Positions 1 through 4,893 of a stretch of 5,229 bases of DNA are shown here, in pieces. The position numbers were made by a program, and so were the translations under genes. Source of the DNA: CAMEON01 sp964427175 (lineage in GTDB: Bacteria > Bacillota > Clostridia > Oscillospirales > CAG-272); assembly GCA_964427175.1 (NCBI GenBank), contig CAYRTP010000172.1:1-5229 (forward strand). The letters run 5' to 3'. The notes beneath the pieces are model-generated. The model did no database searches. It had not been told where the DNA came from and saw only the letters and a program-made list of their open reading frames with translations. Numbering within the stretch: position 1 is the first letter of the stretch; the number at the start of each line of letters is the position of its first letter.

Positions 1-696
1 GGTGAAGGACTCACCCTCGAAGTACTTCTCCATGAGCTCGTCGGAGGTACCGGCCAGAGCCTCATTGAGCGCGTCCTTGTAGTCCTGTGCGGTCTGCTCC
101 CAGTTGATCTTCATGGGAACGCCGGATCTCTTGCCCTTCTCGTCGTACTTGAAGGCCTGCATATCGATCAGGTCGATCATGGTAACGTCCTTACCGGTCT
201 CCACGGGGATGAACACGGGGCAGACGGATACGCCGAAGGTAGCGTGGATCTGGTGGAACACGCGGGCGAACTTGGTCTCGGGATCGTCGCACTTATTGAT
301 AAAGAAAGCCTTGGGAATACCGGCGGCGCAGGCGTAGTCCCATGCCAGCTCGGTACCGACCTCAACGCCTGCCTTACCGTCTACGCTGATGACGGCGGCA
401 TCGGCCACGCGCACGGCCTGCTTGACTTCACCCGAGAAGTCCAGGAAGCCGGGGGTATCCAGCACGTTGATCTTGGTGTCCTTCCAGGTCATGTACGCGG
501 GGGTAGCCGAGAGGGTAAAGCCTCTTGCCTTTTCCTCAGCGTCATAGTCACAGACCGTGTTGGAGGCAGAGATGGAGCCCAGACGGTCGGTTGCGCCTGC
601 TATGTACAGCATAGCCTCTGCCAGGGAGGTCTTACCCGATCCACCGTGACCGAGAAGTGCCAGATTACGGAGTTGCTTGGTGTTGAAATCAGCCAT
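1..696 (-). CDS. fusA: EF-G-like translational GTPase (EF-G-2 type), N-terminal part
   Basis: N-terminal 232 residues of a GTPase; the rest lies beyond the left edge, so the reading frame is open to position 1. The start is the ATG at 694-696, preceded by AAGGTGA (703-709) six bases upstream. Protein begins MADFNTKQLRNLALLG. GTPase motifs are in order: P-loop GHGGSGKT (16-23), switch I RGFT (58-61), DTPGFLDF (80-87), NKCD (134-137). The family drives ribosome translocation or recycling with GTP in the cytosol. The P-loop GHGGSGKT instead of GHIDAGKT, and DTPGF instead of DTPGH (no catalytic His), match the EF-G-2/EF-G-like subgroup rather than canonical fusA, so the symbol is used loosely. 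Its promoter at 850-878 gives a leader of about 145 nt. Translational GTPase is very secure; the subgroup is an inference from motifs, and the C-terminal domains cannot be seen. Confidence 0.93.
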   Translation of the reverse strand, partial: MADFNTKQLRNLALLGHGGSGKTSLAEAMLYIAGATDRLGSISASNTVCDYDAEEKARGFTLSATPAYMTWKDTKINVLDTPGFLDFSGEVKQAVRVADAAVISVDGKAGVEVGTELAWDYACAAGIPKAFFINKCDDPETKFARVFHQIHATFGVSVCPVFIPVETGKDVTMIDLIDMQAFKYDEKGKRSGVPMKINWEQTAQDYKDALNEALAGTSDELMEKYFEGESFT

Positions 697-702
697 TTTG
701 AT

Positions 703-709
703 TCACCTT
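703..709 (-). promoter_or_regulatory. Ribosome binding site of the EF-G-like gene
   Basis: Minus-strand AAGGTGA lies six bases before the ATG at 696 and fixes the start of the EF-G-like gene. Confidence 0.8.
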
Positions 710-849
710 TGTCCCCCTGCCGCACCCCGAGCTCTCCCCGGGACGGTGGCGGACACCTTTCTTTTTTTAGGTGTAATATTTTCGTTCAAGTTTTGTACAG
801 AATAAGCAAAAATCGCAACAATGCAGTACAATAATCGAACAACATGTCT

Positions 850-878
850 ATTATACTATATTTTTGCGATTTTTTCAA
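850..878 (-). promoter_or_regulatory. Sigma-A promoter of the EF-G-like gene
   Basis: On the minus strand, -35 TTGAAA (878-873) and a perfect -10 TATAAT (855-850) are separated by 17 bases. Transcription would start near 843, giving a leader of about 145 nt before the ATG at 696. The leader contains a small hairpin with arms ACACCT (753-758) and AGGTGT (769-774) around an A-rich loop, and a GC-rich stretch at 721-750. No known riboswitch was recognised. Confidence 0.8.
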
Positions 879-973
879 GATGGTTATTTGAAGTTTTACA
901 CCACGGCGCGTAGAAATTGCAAGCCCGCTTTTGGTGAAATAAAACAAAATTTCGTTCAGAAATCAAAATGGGG

Positions 974-1002
974 TTGACAAAATGCTCGAAAAATGGTAAA
1001 AT
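974..1002 (+). promoter_or_regulatory. Sigma-A promoter of the toxin mRNA
   Basis: Consensus -35 TTGACA (974-979) and -10 TAAAAT (997-1002) have the ideal 17-base spacing. Start of transcription would be near 1009, giving a 5' UTR of about 143 nt before the small ORF at 1152. It diverges from the EF-G-like promoter, whose -35 is 95 bp away, so the two promoters share the AT-rich stretch 880-973, in which nothing else was recognised. Confidence 0.85.
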
Positions 1003-1018
1003 GAAGATTGGCTGCCGA

Positions 1019-1056
1019 CTGTCCGTAAGGACAGCCGACTGCCCTTTGGGGCAGTC
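1019..1056 (+). other. Two stable hairpins at the 5' end of the toxin mRNA
   Basis: Two perfect stem-loops stand in tandem just after the inferred transcription start. The first is CTGTCC-GTAA-GGACAG (1019-1034), closed by a GNRA tetraloop. The second has 8-bp arms GACTGCCC (1037-1044) and GGGCAGTC (1049-1056) with loop TTTG. The 8-mer GCCGACTG occurs at 1014-1021 and 1034-1041, so alternative registers are possible. Neither is followed by a U-tract, so they are not terminators. A role in protecting the 5' end or folding of the toxin mRNA is inferred. Confidence 0.6.
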
Positions 1057-1059
1057 CCA

Positions 1060-1077
1060 CGGTGCGGTTGCTTTCCC
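1060..1077 (+). promoter_or_regulatory. 5' arm of a long-range mRNA helix (pairs with 1295-1312)
   Basis: All 18 bases can pair with 1295-1312 in the toxin 3' UTR: 15 Watson-Crick and 3 G-U pairs without a bulge. The last seven bases, CTTTCCC (1071-1077), can alternatively pair with GGGAAAG (1088-1094) in a local hairpin. GGGAAAG can in turn pair with a second CTTTCCC at 1116-1122, and that copy can pair with the Shine-Dalgarno stretch GGGGAGG (1138-1144) through two G-U pairs. These mutually exclusive pairings suggest a switchable fold controlling toxin translation; function is inferred. Confidence 0.55.
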
Positions 1078-1137
1078 AGTTTTTTACGGGAAAGTATCTT
1101 TCATTGTTTTGAAGCCTTTCCCGACGTGAAAAACAGA

Positions 1138-1147
1138 GGGGAGGTGA
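1138..1147 (+). promoter_or_regulatory. Strong ribosome binding site of the toxin ORF
   Basis: GGGGAGGTGA provides an almost full-length Shine-Dalgarno; GGAGG (1140-1144) is seven bases before ATG 1152. It decides between that ATG and an ATG at 1147, which is too close and gives only four codons. Confidence 0.8.
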
Positions 1148-1151
1148 TGGA

Positions 1152-1250
1152 ATGTACGTAACTATAGAGGTGCTGTTAGCCTTCTGCGCACTGATCGTTG
1201 ATCTGATTGCTCTCGTCGTTCTTATCTTTCAGAATAATAAAAAGAAATAA
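1152..1250 (+). CDS. Small hydrophobic peptide, probable type I toxin (TxpA/holin-like)
   Basis: A 32-residue peptide beginning MYVTIEVLLAF and ending FQNNKKK. Residues 8-26 form one hydrophobic membrane span, interrupted by Asp17, with a short N-terminal segment carrying Glu6 and a lysine-rich C-terminus. This layout (about 30 residues, one span, basic tail) matches holin-like and TxpA/BsrG-type type I toxins of Bacillota, which insert in the cytoplasmic membrane. Assignment rests on this, a very strong ribosome binding site, a dedicated consensus promoter (974-1002) and terminator (1333-1379), and an oppositely directed antisense RNA promoter at 1330-1358. The stop codon lies inside a long hairpin (1240-1289) that is also the antisense RNA terminator. 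I cannot assign a named family member. A benign small membrane protein is the main alternative; toxicity is inferred. Confidence 0.82.
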   Translation: MYVTIEVLLAFCALIVDLIALVVLIFQNNKKK

Positions 1251-1289
1251 CCGCCCGCAACCTCGCAAGTAAAGGCGATTATTTCTTTT
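1232..1289 (-). terminator. Terminator of the antisense RNA / hairpin over the toxin stop codon
   Basis: Arms 1240-1255 and 1274-1289 are complementary over 16 positions with one mismatch (1251 against 1278), with an 18-base loop. Read on the minus strand the GC core GGCGG is followed by TTATTTCTTTTTATTATT, a U-rich end typical of intrinsic termination. On the plus strand the same hairpin holds the toxin stop codon (1248-1250), so it also structures the toxin mRNA 3' end. Its terminator role is inferred from shape. Confidence 0.65.
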
Positions 1290-1323
1290 CTTGAGGGGAA
1301 GCAACCGTATCGGCAGCCTTCCT
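1236..1323 (-). ncRNA. Antisense RNA, probable type I antitoxin
   Basis: Inferred transcript of about 85-90 nt on the minus strand, from a start near 1323 (about seven bases after the -10 at 1335-1330) to the U-rich stretch after the hairpin at 1289-1240. It is fully complementary to the last few codons, the stop and most of the 3' UTR of the toxin mRNA. No ORF is apparent. Its 5' part can form an interrupted stem with arms GGAAG (1322-1318) and CTTCC (1301-1297) around a short apical loop near 1308-1310, suited to loop contact with the mRNA. The geometry (antisense overlapping the toxin 3' end) is that of txpA/RatA, bsrG/SR4 and bsrE/SR5 of Bacillus. It also carries a near copy of the toxin 5' UTR segment 1065-1077, so it would compete for the same 3' UTR site. 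Confidence 0.75.
1295..1312 (+). promoter_or_regulatory. 3' arm of the long-range toxin mRNA helix
   Basis: Pairs continuously with 1060-1077 (15 Watson-Crick plus 3 G-U pairs). The core GGGGAAGCAACCG (1295-1307) accounts for 13 pairs with one G-U. The segment can instead take part in a local stem with 1318-1322, or pair with the antisense RNA over its full length, so three states compete. Confidence 0.55.
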
Positions 1324-1329
1324 GCTTAT

Positions 1330-1358
1330 ATTATACGGCAAAAGGGTTCATTTGTCAA
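1330..1358 (-). promoter_or_regulatory. Perfect-consensus promoter of the antisense RNA
   Basis: On the minus strand, -35 TTGACA (1358-1353) and -10 TATAAT (1335-1330) are both exact consensus with an exact 17-base spacer. This is stronger than the toxin promoter (TAAAAT), as expected for an unstable antitoxin RNA made in excess. The promoter lies inside the toxin mRNA terminator: the -35 falls in the hairpin loop and the left stem arm covers most of the spacer and part of the -10. Confidence 0.85.
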
Positions 1359-1379
1359 GACCCTTTTGCCGTATTTTTT
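1333..1379 (+). terminator. Rho-independent terminator of the toxin mRNA
   Basis: A perfect 15-bp stem (1333-1347 with 1360-1374) and a 12-base loop are followed by six T residues (1374-1379) on the plus strand. On the minus strand the hairpin is followed by AATATAAG, so it should not stop transcripts coming from the xre gene efficiently. Confidence 0.9.
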
Positions 1380-1392
1380 ACGGGAACACAAA

Positions 1393-1406
1393 ATTCCTGA
1401 CGGAAT
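1393..1406 (-). terminator. Weak possible terminator after the xre gene
   Basis: Immediately after the xre stop codon (1412-1414), the minus strand reads ATTCC-GTCA-GGAAT followed by TTTGTGTT. A five-pair stem with an imperfect U-tract would be a weak terminator, so some xre transcripts may continue into the antisense RNA region. Confidence 0.35.
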
Positions 1407-1411
1407 CCCGA

Positions 1412-2578
1412 TTACGAACGATCATTCCCCGCGCTCAAAGGCCTGCGCGTCGGCCAGGATGGCTTGGAAGCGCTCGGTTTTGCGGATGGGTCAAATATGG
1501 CTTTGGCCAGATCGGGTGTGATGCGGTCGTCAGATGCGGGATAGGTTTCGGCCCAATAGCGAAGCTCTTGCCCATACAGGTAGGGGAGCTTGCTTTCGGT
1601 CACCACATTGTAGGTTTTCGCTACGATCCGATGATGCCGTACCGCCTTTTCCAGCCAATCCATAGCTTCGTCGGGACGGTCCAACCGCATACATATCTCT
1701 GCGCAATTCGTATAACAGGGATCGATATAGAAGGGCATCTCGTCTTCCCTATCTCCCACCATAAGGTCGTACAGATCCGGATAGAGACGGAGACAGGAAT
1801 AGGCCTTCTCATACTCACCCGCCTTGTACCATGACCACGTAATCCGGTAAAGCTGTATGGATAGATAGGTCAACGCGCCGGAAATGTTTTCGGCGTGCTG
1901 CTTACGGCTGTCTTCCTCCCGTCCGAGCAGATGGTACAAATAGGCCAACTCCCCGCCGCCCTCTGCATGGGGATTCAGCGTGGGGATCTGCTTGGCGTGC
2001 TCCTCCGCCTTGACGTAGTTTTCCATACGCTCGTAATAGTGGGTCAGCCAACTGTGCGCCTGGCTCAGGTAACGAACGTCGGTACAGTGATGGAGGATCA
2101 CGTTGGCCTCACGGAGAAATTCGTTTTCCCAAAACTGTTTTTCGGTTGTGAGCTCATCTCGGTTCTCGGCATGGTAATAGGCGCTCAACAGCCCGTTCAG
2201 GTTTCCCAGCGAATACGCAAGCAAGCGATAGCTATTGGGATACTTCTCCAAAAGCCTGCGGCTCTCCTCACAGCAATCCCGACGCCACGTCAGCTCATCT
2301 GTATCCTCGGGGCGGTTACACAGCTTGATCTCGGTTTCCCGGATATGCGCCTCGATCTCCTCATTCCCGTCGGCGCCGTCCCGGCCAAACAGAATATCCG
2401 TGGATACACCCAGCACGTTGGACAGGGGAACGACCATGGAAATATCCGGCATCCCCGTTTCATTTTCCCAGCGGCTCACCGCTTGGTAGGTGATATTCAG
2501 CTGCTCCGCCAGTTCTTCCTGCGTCAGATTCCGCTCTTTTCGCAATCTGCGGATGATCTGTCCCATTGTTTCTTTCAT
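1412..2578 (-). CDS. XRE-family transcriptional regulator with helical-repeat C-terminal part, C-terminus frameshifted
   Basis: 388 residues from the chosen ATG (2576-2578), which follows AAGGAGA (2586-2592) by seven bases. An upstream in-frame ATG at 2629 lies within the promoter and has no ribosome site. Residues about 6-61 are a Cro/C1-type helix-turn-helix (KERNLTQEELAEQLNITYQA, then VSRWENETGMPDI). The remainder is helical with TPR-like pairs (for example YYERMENYVKAEEHAKQ, AGEYEKAYSCL, RPDEAMDWLEKAVRH), usual for ligand- or partner-sensing in this group. It is cytoplasmic and DNA-binding; target and signal are unknown. The last 25 residues (after IFD, codon 1490-1492) are Ser/Pro/Arg-rich and unlike the rest. 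One base shift at 1487-1490 instead gives PIRKTERFQAILADAQ..., a typical ending, stopping at 1422-1424. So the original end is probably 1422 and one G has been lost. It is convergent with the toxin gene; a regulatory link is unproven. Confidence 0.85.
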   Translation of the reverse strand: MKETMGQIIRRLRKERNLTQEELAEQLNITYQAVSRWENETGMPDISMVVPLSNVLGVSTDILFGRDGADGNEEIEAHIRETEIKLCNRPEDTDELTWRRDCCEESRRLLEKYPNSYRLLAYSLGNLNGLLSAYYHAENRDELTTEKQFWENEFLREANVILHHCTDVRYLSQAHSWLTHYYERMENYVKAEEHAKQIPTLNPHAEGGGELAYLYHLLGREEDSRKQHAENISGALTYLSIQLYRITWSWYKAGEYEKAYSCLRLYPDLYDLMVGDREDEMPFYIDPCYTNCAEICMRLDRPDEAMDWLEKAVRHHRIVAKTYNVVTESKLPYLYGQELRYWAETYPASDDRITPDLAKAIFDPSAKPSASKPSWPTRRPLSAGNDRS

Positions 2579-2585
2579 ATACTGT

Positions 2586-2592
2586 TCTCCTT
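2586..2592 (-). promoter_or_regulatory. Ribosome binding site deciding the xre start
   Basis: AAGGAGA on the minus strand, seven bases before ATG 2578, supports this start over the in-frame ATG at 2629. Confidence 0.8.
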
Positions 2593-2593
2593 G

Positions 2594-2617
2594 GTTGTAA
2601 TTCCGGTACCGTTGTAA
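2594..2617 (-). repeat. Direct repeat TTACAAC at the xre start region, possible operator
   Basis: TTACAAC occurs twice on the minus strand (2617-2611 and 2600-2594), 17 bp apart, separated by GGTACCGGAA, which contains the palindrome GGTACC. It lies between the -10 and the ribosome site, over the inferred transcription start, where an autoregulating XRE protein could bind. Binding is inferred only. Confidence 0.4.
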
Positions 2618-2619
2618 AC

Positions 2620-2648
2620 AGTATAGCATAGGTTTCGGGGATTGTCAA
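2620..2648 (-). promoter_or_regulatory. Sigma-A promoter of the xre gene
   Basis: Minus-strand -35 TTGACA (2648-2643) and -10 TATACT (2625-2620) are 17 bases apart. Transcription would start near 2613, leaving a leader of about 35 nt. This makes xre its own transcription unit, although read-through from tatD (stop at 2710) is possible, since no clear terminator is seen between them. Confidence 0.85.
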
Positions 2649-2709
2649 GCGATGCAAATATGCGGAGAACTCAACGGAGCATTGCGGGATCTTTCCCTTT
2701 TTTCGGCGG

Positions 2710-3540
2710 TCAGAATGGAGCCAGAACCTCCGAAAGCCCAAAAAGCGCCTCCGCGTTCCGACCCGTCACCTCGGCCAGCTCCTGCGGAGTGATGCCGTGG
2801 AGGGGGGCGATCACCTCGGCAATGCAGGGGATCAGACCCGAGTGGTTGATCTTTCCCCGATGGGGTACGGGGGCCATATAGGGGCAGTCGGTCTCCAGGA
2901 GGAGCTTGTTCAGATCCACCGAGGCCACCACCGAGCGGACTCTCTGGGCGTTTTTGAAGGTGGAGGCTCCGCCGAAGGCGATATACCACCCTCTGCGGGT
3001 CAGCTCGCGGGCCATTTCGGCCGAGCCGCTGTAGCCGTGGAAGACACCGCGGACGGTGGGGTATTTCAGAACGGTATCGAAGCAATCCCCGTGGGCCTCC
3101 CGATCGTGGATGATGACGGGGAGATCCAGCTCGGCGGCGAGGGCCAGCTGACCCTCGAAGAAGGCCTTTTGCAGGGGCTTATCCATGGGCTCCCAGTAGT
3201 AATCCAGGCCGATCTCCCCAATGGCCACGAGCTTGTCCCGTCGGCGGACGGCGGGGTCTAACAGCCACTCACGGAGGGAGGCCAGCTCAGCCTCGGGATC
3301 CAGGGGCGTACCGTCGGGGATGCCCTGGGCATCCTCGGGGTGGATCCCCACGGCGGCGGCCATGAAGGGGTACTTCCCTGCCTGGGCCACGGCCACGCGG
3401 CTGTTTGAGAGGTTGGTTCCCACGTTGATGACCGCTTTGGTAACGGCGAGGAAGTCGGGGGAATTCAGAAGGGCCTCGGCCCCGCCTTCCAGGGTGTCGT
3501 ATTTGCGGTCAAAATAGTGGGCGTGGGTATCGATGAACAT
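2710..3540 (-). CDS. tatD: TatD-family metal-dependent hydrolase (DNase)
   Basis: 276 residues, close to the usual 255-270 of the family. TatD proteins are TIM-barrel two-metal hydrolases of the cytosol; characterised members act as 3'-5' exonucleases on DNA or RNA, or remove D-aminoacyl groups from tRNA. All expected metal ligands are visible: DTHAH (His6, His8), Glu109 in GEIGLDYY, His145 in IIHDREAH, His168 in FHGYSGS and Asp218 in LETDCPYMAP. GIHPED (65-70) and RNAEALFGL (261-269) are also family hallmarks. ATG 3540 is preceded by AGGAG five bases upstream. The protein appears complete and intact. It lies downstream of the cysteine desulfurase with a 154-bp gap, and upstream of xre. The family is secure; the physiological substrate cannot be told from sequence. 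Confidence 0.95.
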   Translation of the reverse strand: MFIDTHAHYFDRKYDTLEGGAEALLNSPDFLAVTKAVINVGTNLSNSRVAVAQAGKYPFMAAAVGIHPEDAQGIPDGTPLDPEAELASLREWLLDPAVRRRDKLVAIGEIGLDYYWEPMDKPLQKAFFEGQLALAAELDLPVIIHDREAHGDCFDTVLKYPTVRGVFHGYSGSAEMARELTRRGWYIAFGGASTFKNAQRVRSVVASVDLNKLLLETDCPYMAPVPHRGKINHSGLIPCIAEVIAPLHGITPQELAEVTGRNAEALFGLSEVLAPF

Positions 3541-3569
3541 AGGTACTCCTGTTATAATATATTTGCCAT

Positions 3570-3597
3570 CCGTAGTACACCAGCCAGATGTACACGG
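3570..3597 (-). other. Imperfect hairpin in the cysteine desulfurase-tatD gap
   Basis: Arms 3570-3579 and 3589-3597 pair with a single bulged base at 3574 (CCGT-GTACA against TGTAC-T-ACGG on the minus strand), loop 9 bases. No U-tract follows. It may be chance, an operator or an mRNA structure. The rest of the 154-bp gap (3541-3694) shows no convincing promoter, RNA gene or ORF. Confidence 0.3.
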
Positions 3598-3694
3598 CAG
3601 GTTCTCATTCCTAAGCTACAATAGAAGGGTGAAATGGATTGACGAGGTACTCCCGGGGCTATCACGTCCGCTTGAAAGACAGTCATCCATCCTT

Positions 3695-4858
3695 TCAGGC
3701 TTCCCGCAGATTCTCCACGATGCGGGTGATGGTCTCGGTCATGCGGGCGATATCCTCGTCGGTGTTCCCTTCCCCGAGGGAAATTCGGATGGTGCCCAGG
3801 GCTTCCTCGGGGGCGACCCCCAGGGCGGTGATGACGTGGCTGGGGTCGGGGGAGCCCGCCGTACAGGCCGAGCCCGCCGATACGTGGATGCCCTTCATAT
3901 CCAGGCGGTAGACCAGGGCCTCACCGTCGATGCCCTCGAAGGTCAGGCTGACGATATGGGGCAGGGAGCAGGGAGCATCGCAGTAGGGGGACATACAGCG
4001 GGGACAGCCGTTGATACGGGTCCCGGGGATGGCGTGGAGCAGGTCCCCCGCCAGGGTATTGGACAGGCTTCGCAGGAGGGCGTTCGTCTCGTCCATACGG
4101 CTGACCGACTCCTCCAGAGCGGCGGCCAGGCCCACGGCACCGAGAAGATTTTCGGTGCCCGCACGGCGGCCCGACTCCTGGTGGCCTCCGGGGATCAGGG
4201 GGAGGAAGGGTGTCCCCTTGCGGACGTACAGCACCCCCACCCCGTGGGGGCCTCCGAATTTATGCCCCGAGAAGGACAGAGTATCTACCCCCAGCTTCTC
4301 CGCATTCACGGGAATGTGCCCTACCGCCTGGACGGCATCGGTGTGGAACGCCACCCCGCGCTCACGGCAGACCTTGGCGATGTCCCGCACGGGCTGGACC
4401 GTACCGATCTCGTTGTTCGCGTACATAACCGTGACCAGGGCGGTATCAGGGCGGATGGCGGCGGCGACCTGCGGGGCTTGGATATACCCCTCGGAGGTGA
4501 CGGGCAGGATCTCCACCTCAAAGCCCTCGGAGGACAGGGCACGGAGGGTGTTCAGGACCGAGGGATGCTCGATGGCGGTGGTGAGGATGTGCCGCTTCCC
4601 TTCCCCTGCGCCACGGAGGGCGGCGGAGCGGATGGCGGTGGTATTGGACTCGCTCCCGCCCGAGGTGAACATAATCTCGGAGGGCTTGGCCCCCACCAGG
4701 CGGGCGACGGTGGCGCGGGCTCGGTTCAGGGCCTCGCGTGCCTCCCGTCCCGAGGCGTGGATGGAGGAGGGGTTCCCCCACAGGCTTCGGGCGGCGGACA
4801 TGGCCTCCCAGGCGGATTCGCGGAGGGGATGGGTAGCGGCGTGGTCGGCGTAGATCAT
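3695..4858 (-). CDS. Cysteine desulfurase, NifS/IscS-like
   Basis: 387 residues, full family length. These PLP enzymes take sulfur from L-cysteine, leaving alanine, and hold it as a persulfide for Fe-S clusters, thiolated tRNA or cofactors. Visible: ADHAATHP at the N-terminus, TSGGSESNT (65-73), His98 in EHPSVL, YANNEIGTVQP (146-156), Asp174 in FHTDAVQ, PLP lysine Lys200 in SGHKFGGP, RAGTEN (232-237), catalytic Cys332 in SAGSACTAGSPDPSHV, and Arg358 in TIRISLG. The ATG at 4858 follows AAGGAG by eight bases. Unusual is a four-cysteine cluster, Cys285, 288, 293 and 297 (CPRCMSPYCDAPC), just before the conserved SLTFEGIDGEAL, where relatives usually have a short loop without cysteines; it could bind a metal or hold disulfides. 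No iscU or thiI partner is in view, so the sulfur acceptor is unknown. Confidence 0.94.
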   Translation of the reverse strand: MIYADHAATHPLRESAWEAMSAARSLWGNPSSIHASGREAREALNRARATVARLVGAKPSEIMFTSGGSESNTTAIRSAALRGAGEGKRHILTTAIEHPSVLNTLRALSSEGFEVEILPVTSEGYIQAPQVAAAIRPDTALVTVMYANNEIGTVQPVRDIAKVCRERGVAFHTDAVQAVGHIPVNAEKLGVDTLSFSGHKFGGPHGVGVLYVRKGTPFLPLIPGGHQESGRRAGTENLLGAVGLAAALEESVSRMDETNALLRSLSNTLAGDLLHAIPGTRINGCPRCMSPYCDAPCSLPHIVSLTFEGIDGEALVYRLDMKGIHVSAGSACTAGSPDPSHVITALGVAPEEALGTIRISLGEGNTDEDIARMTETITRIVENLREA

Positions 4859-4864
4859 GGTTGG

Positions 4865-4871
4865 TACTCCT
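4865..4871 (-). promoter_or_regulatory. Ribosome binding site of the cysteine desulfurase
   Basis: A purine-rich AGGAAGGAG run on the minus strand ends about eight bases before ATG 4858, fixing that start. Confidence 0.7.
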
Positions 4872-4893
4872 TCCTCGTTAGGGTTAAAGGGAG

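Noticed and set aside
244..834. Plus-strand open frame opposite the EF-G-like gene
   Set aside because: Shadow frame; it runs through the EF-G-like promoter and leader, and the minus strand encodes unmistakable GTPase motifs.
1019..1056. Tandem hairpins considered as a riboswitch or terminator
   Set aside because: No U-tract follows and no known riboswitch core was recognised; they are better read as 5' structures of the toxin mRNA.
1147..1161. ATG at 1147 opening a four-codon ORF overlapping the toxin start
   Set aside because: It is only two bases from GGAGG and encodes just four residues; the ATG at 1152 has proper spacing and the long frame.
1895..2617. Plus-strand open frame of 240 codons opposite xre
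   Set aside because: Antisense shadow of the XRE gene, with no ribosome site and no recognisable domain.
2579..2629. Upstream in-frame ATG extending the XRE protein by 17 residues
   Set aside because: It reaches into the -10 region of the xre promoter and lacks a ribosome site; the ATG at 2578 has AAGGAGA.
3646..3654. GGAGTACC-like motif repeated in the gap before tatD, similar to the tatD and cysteine desulfurase ribosome sites
   Set aside because: No start codon or ORF follows it; likely chance or a decayed remnant.
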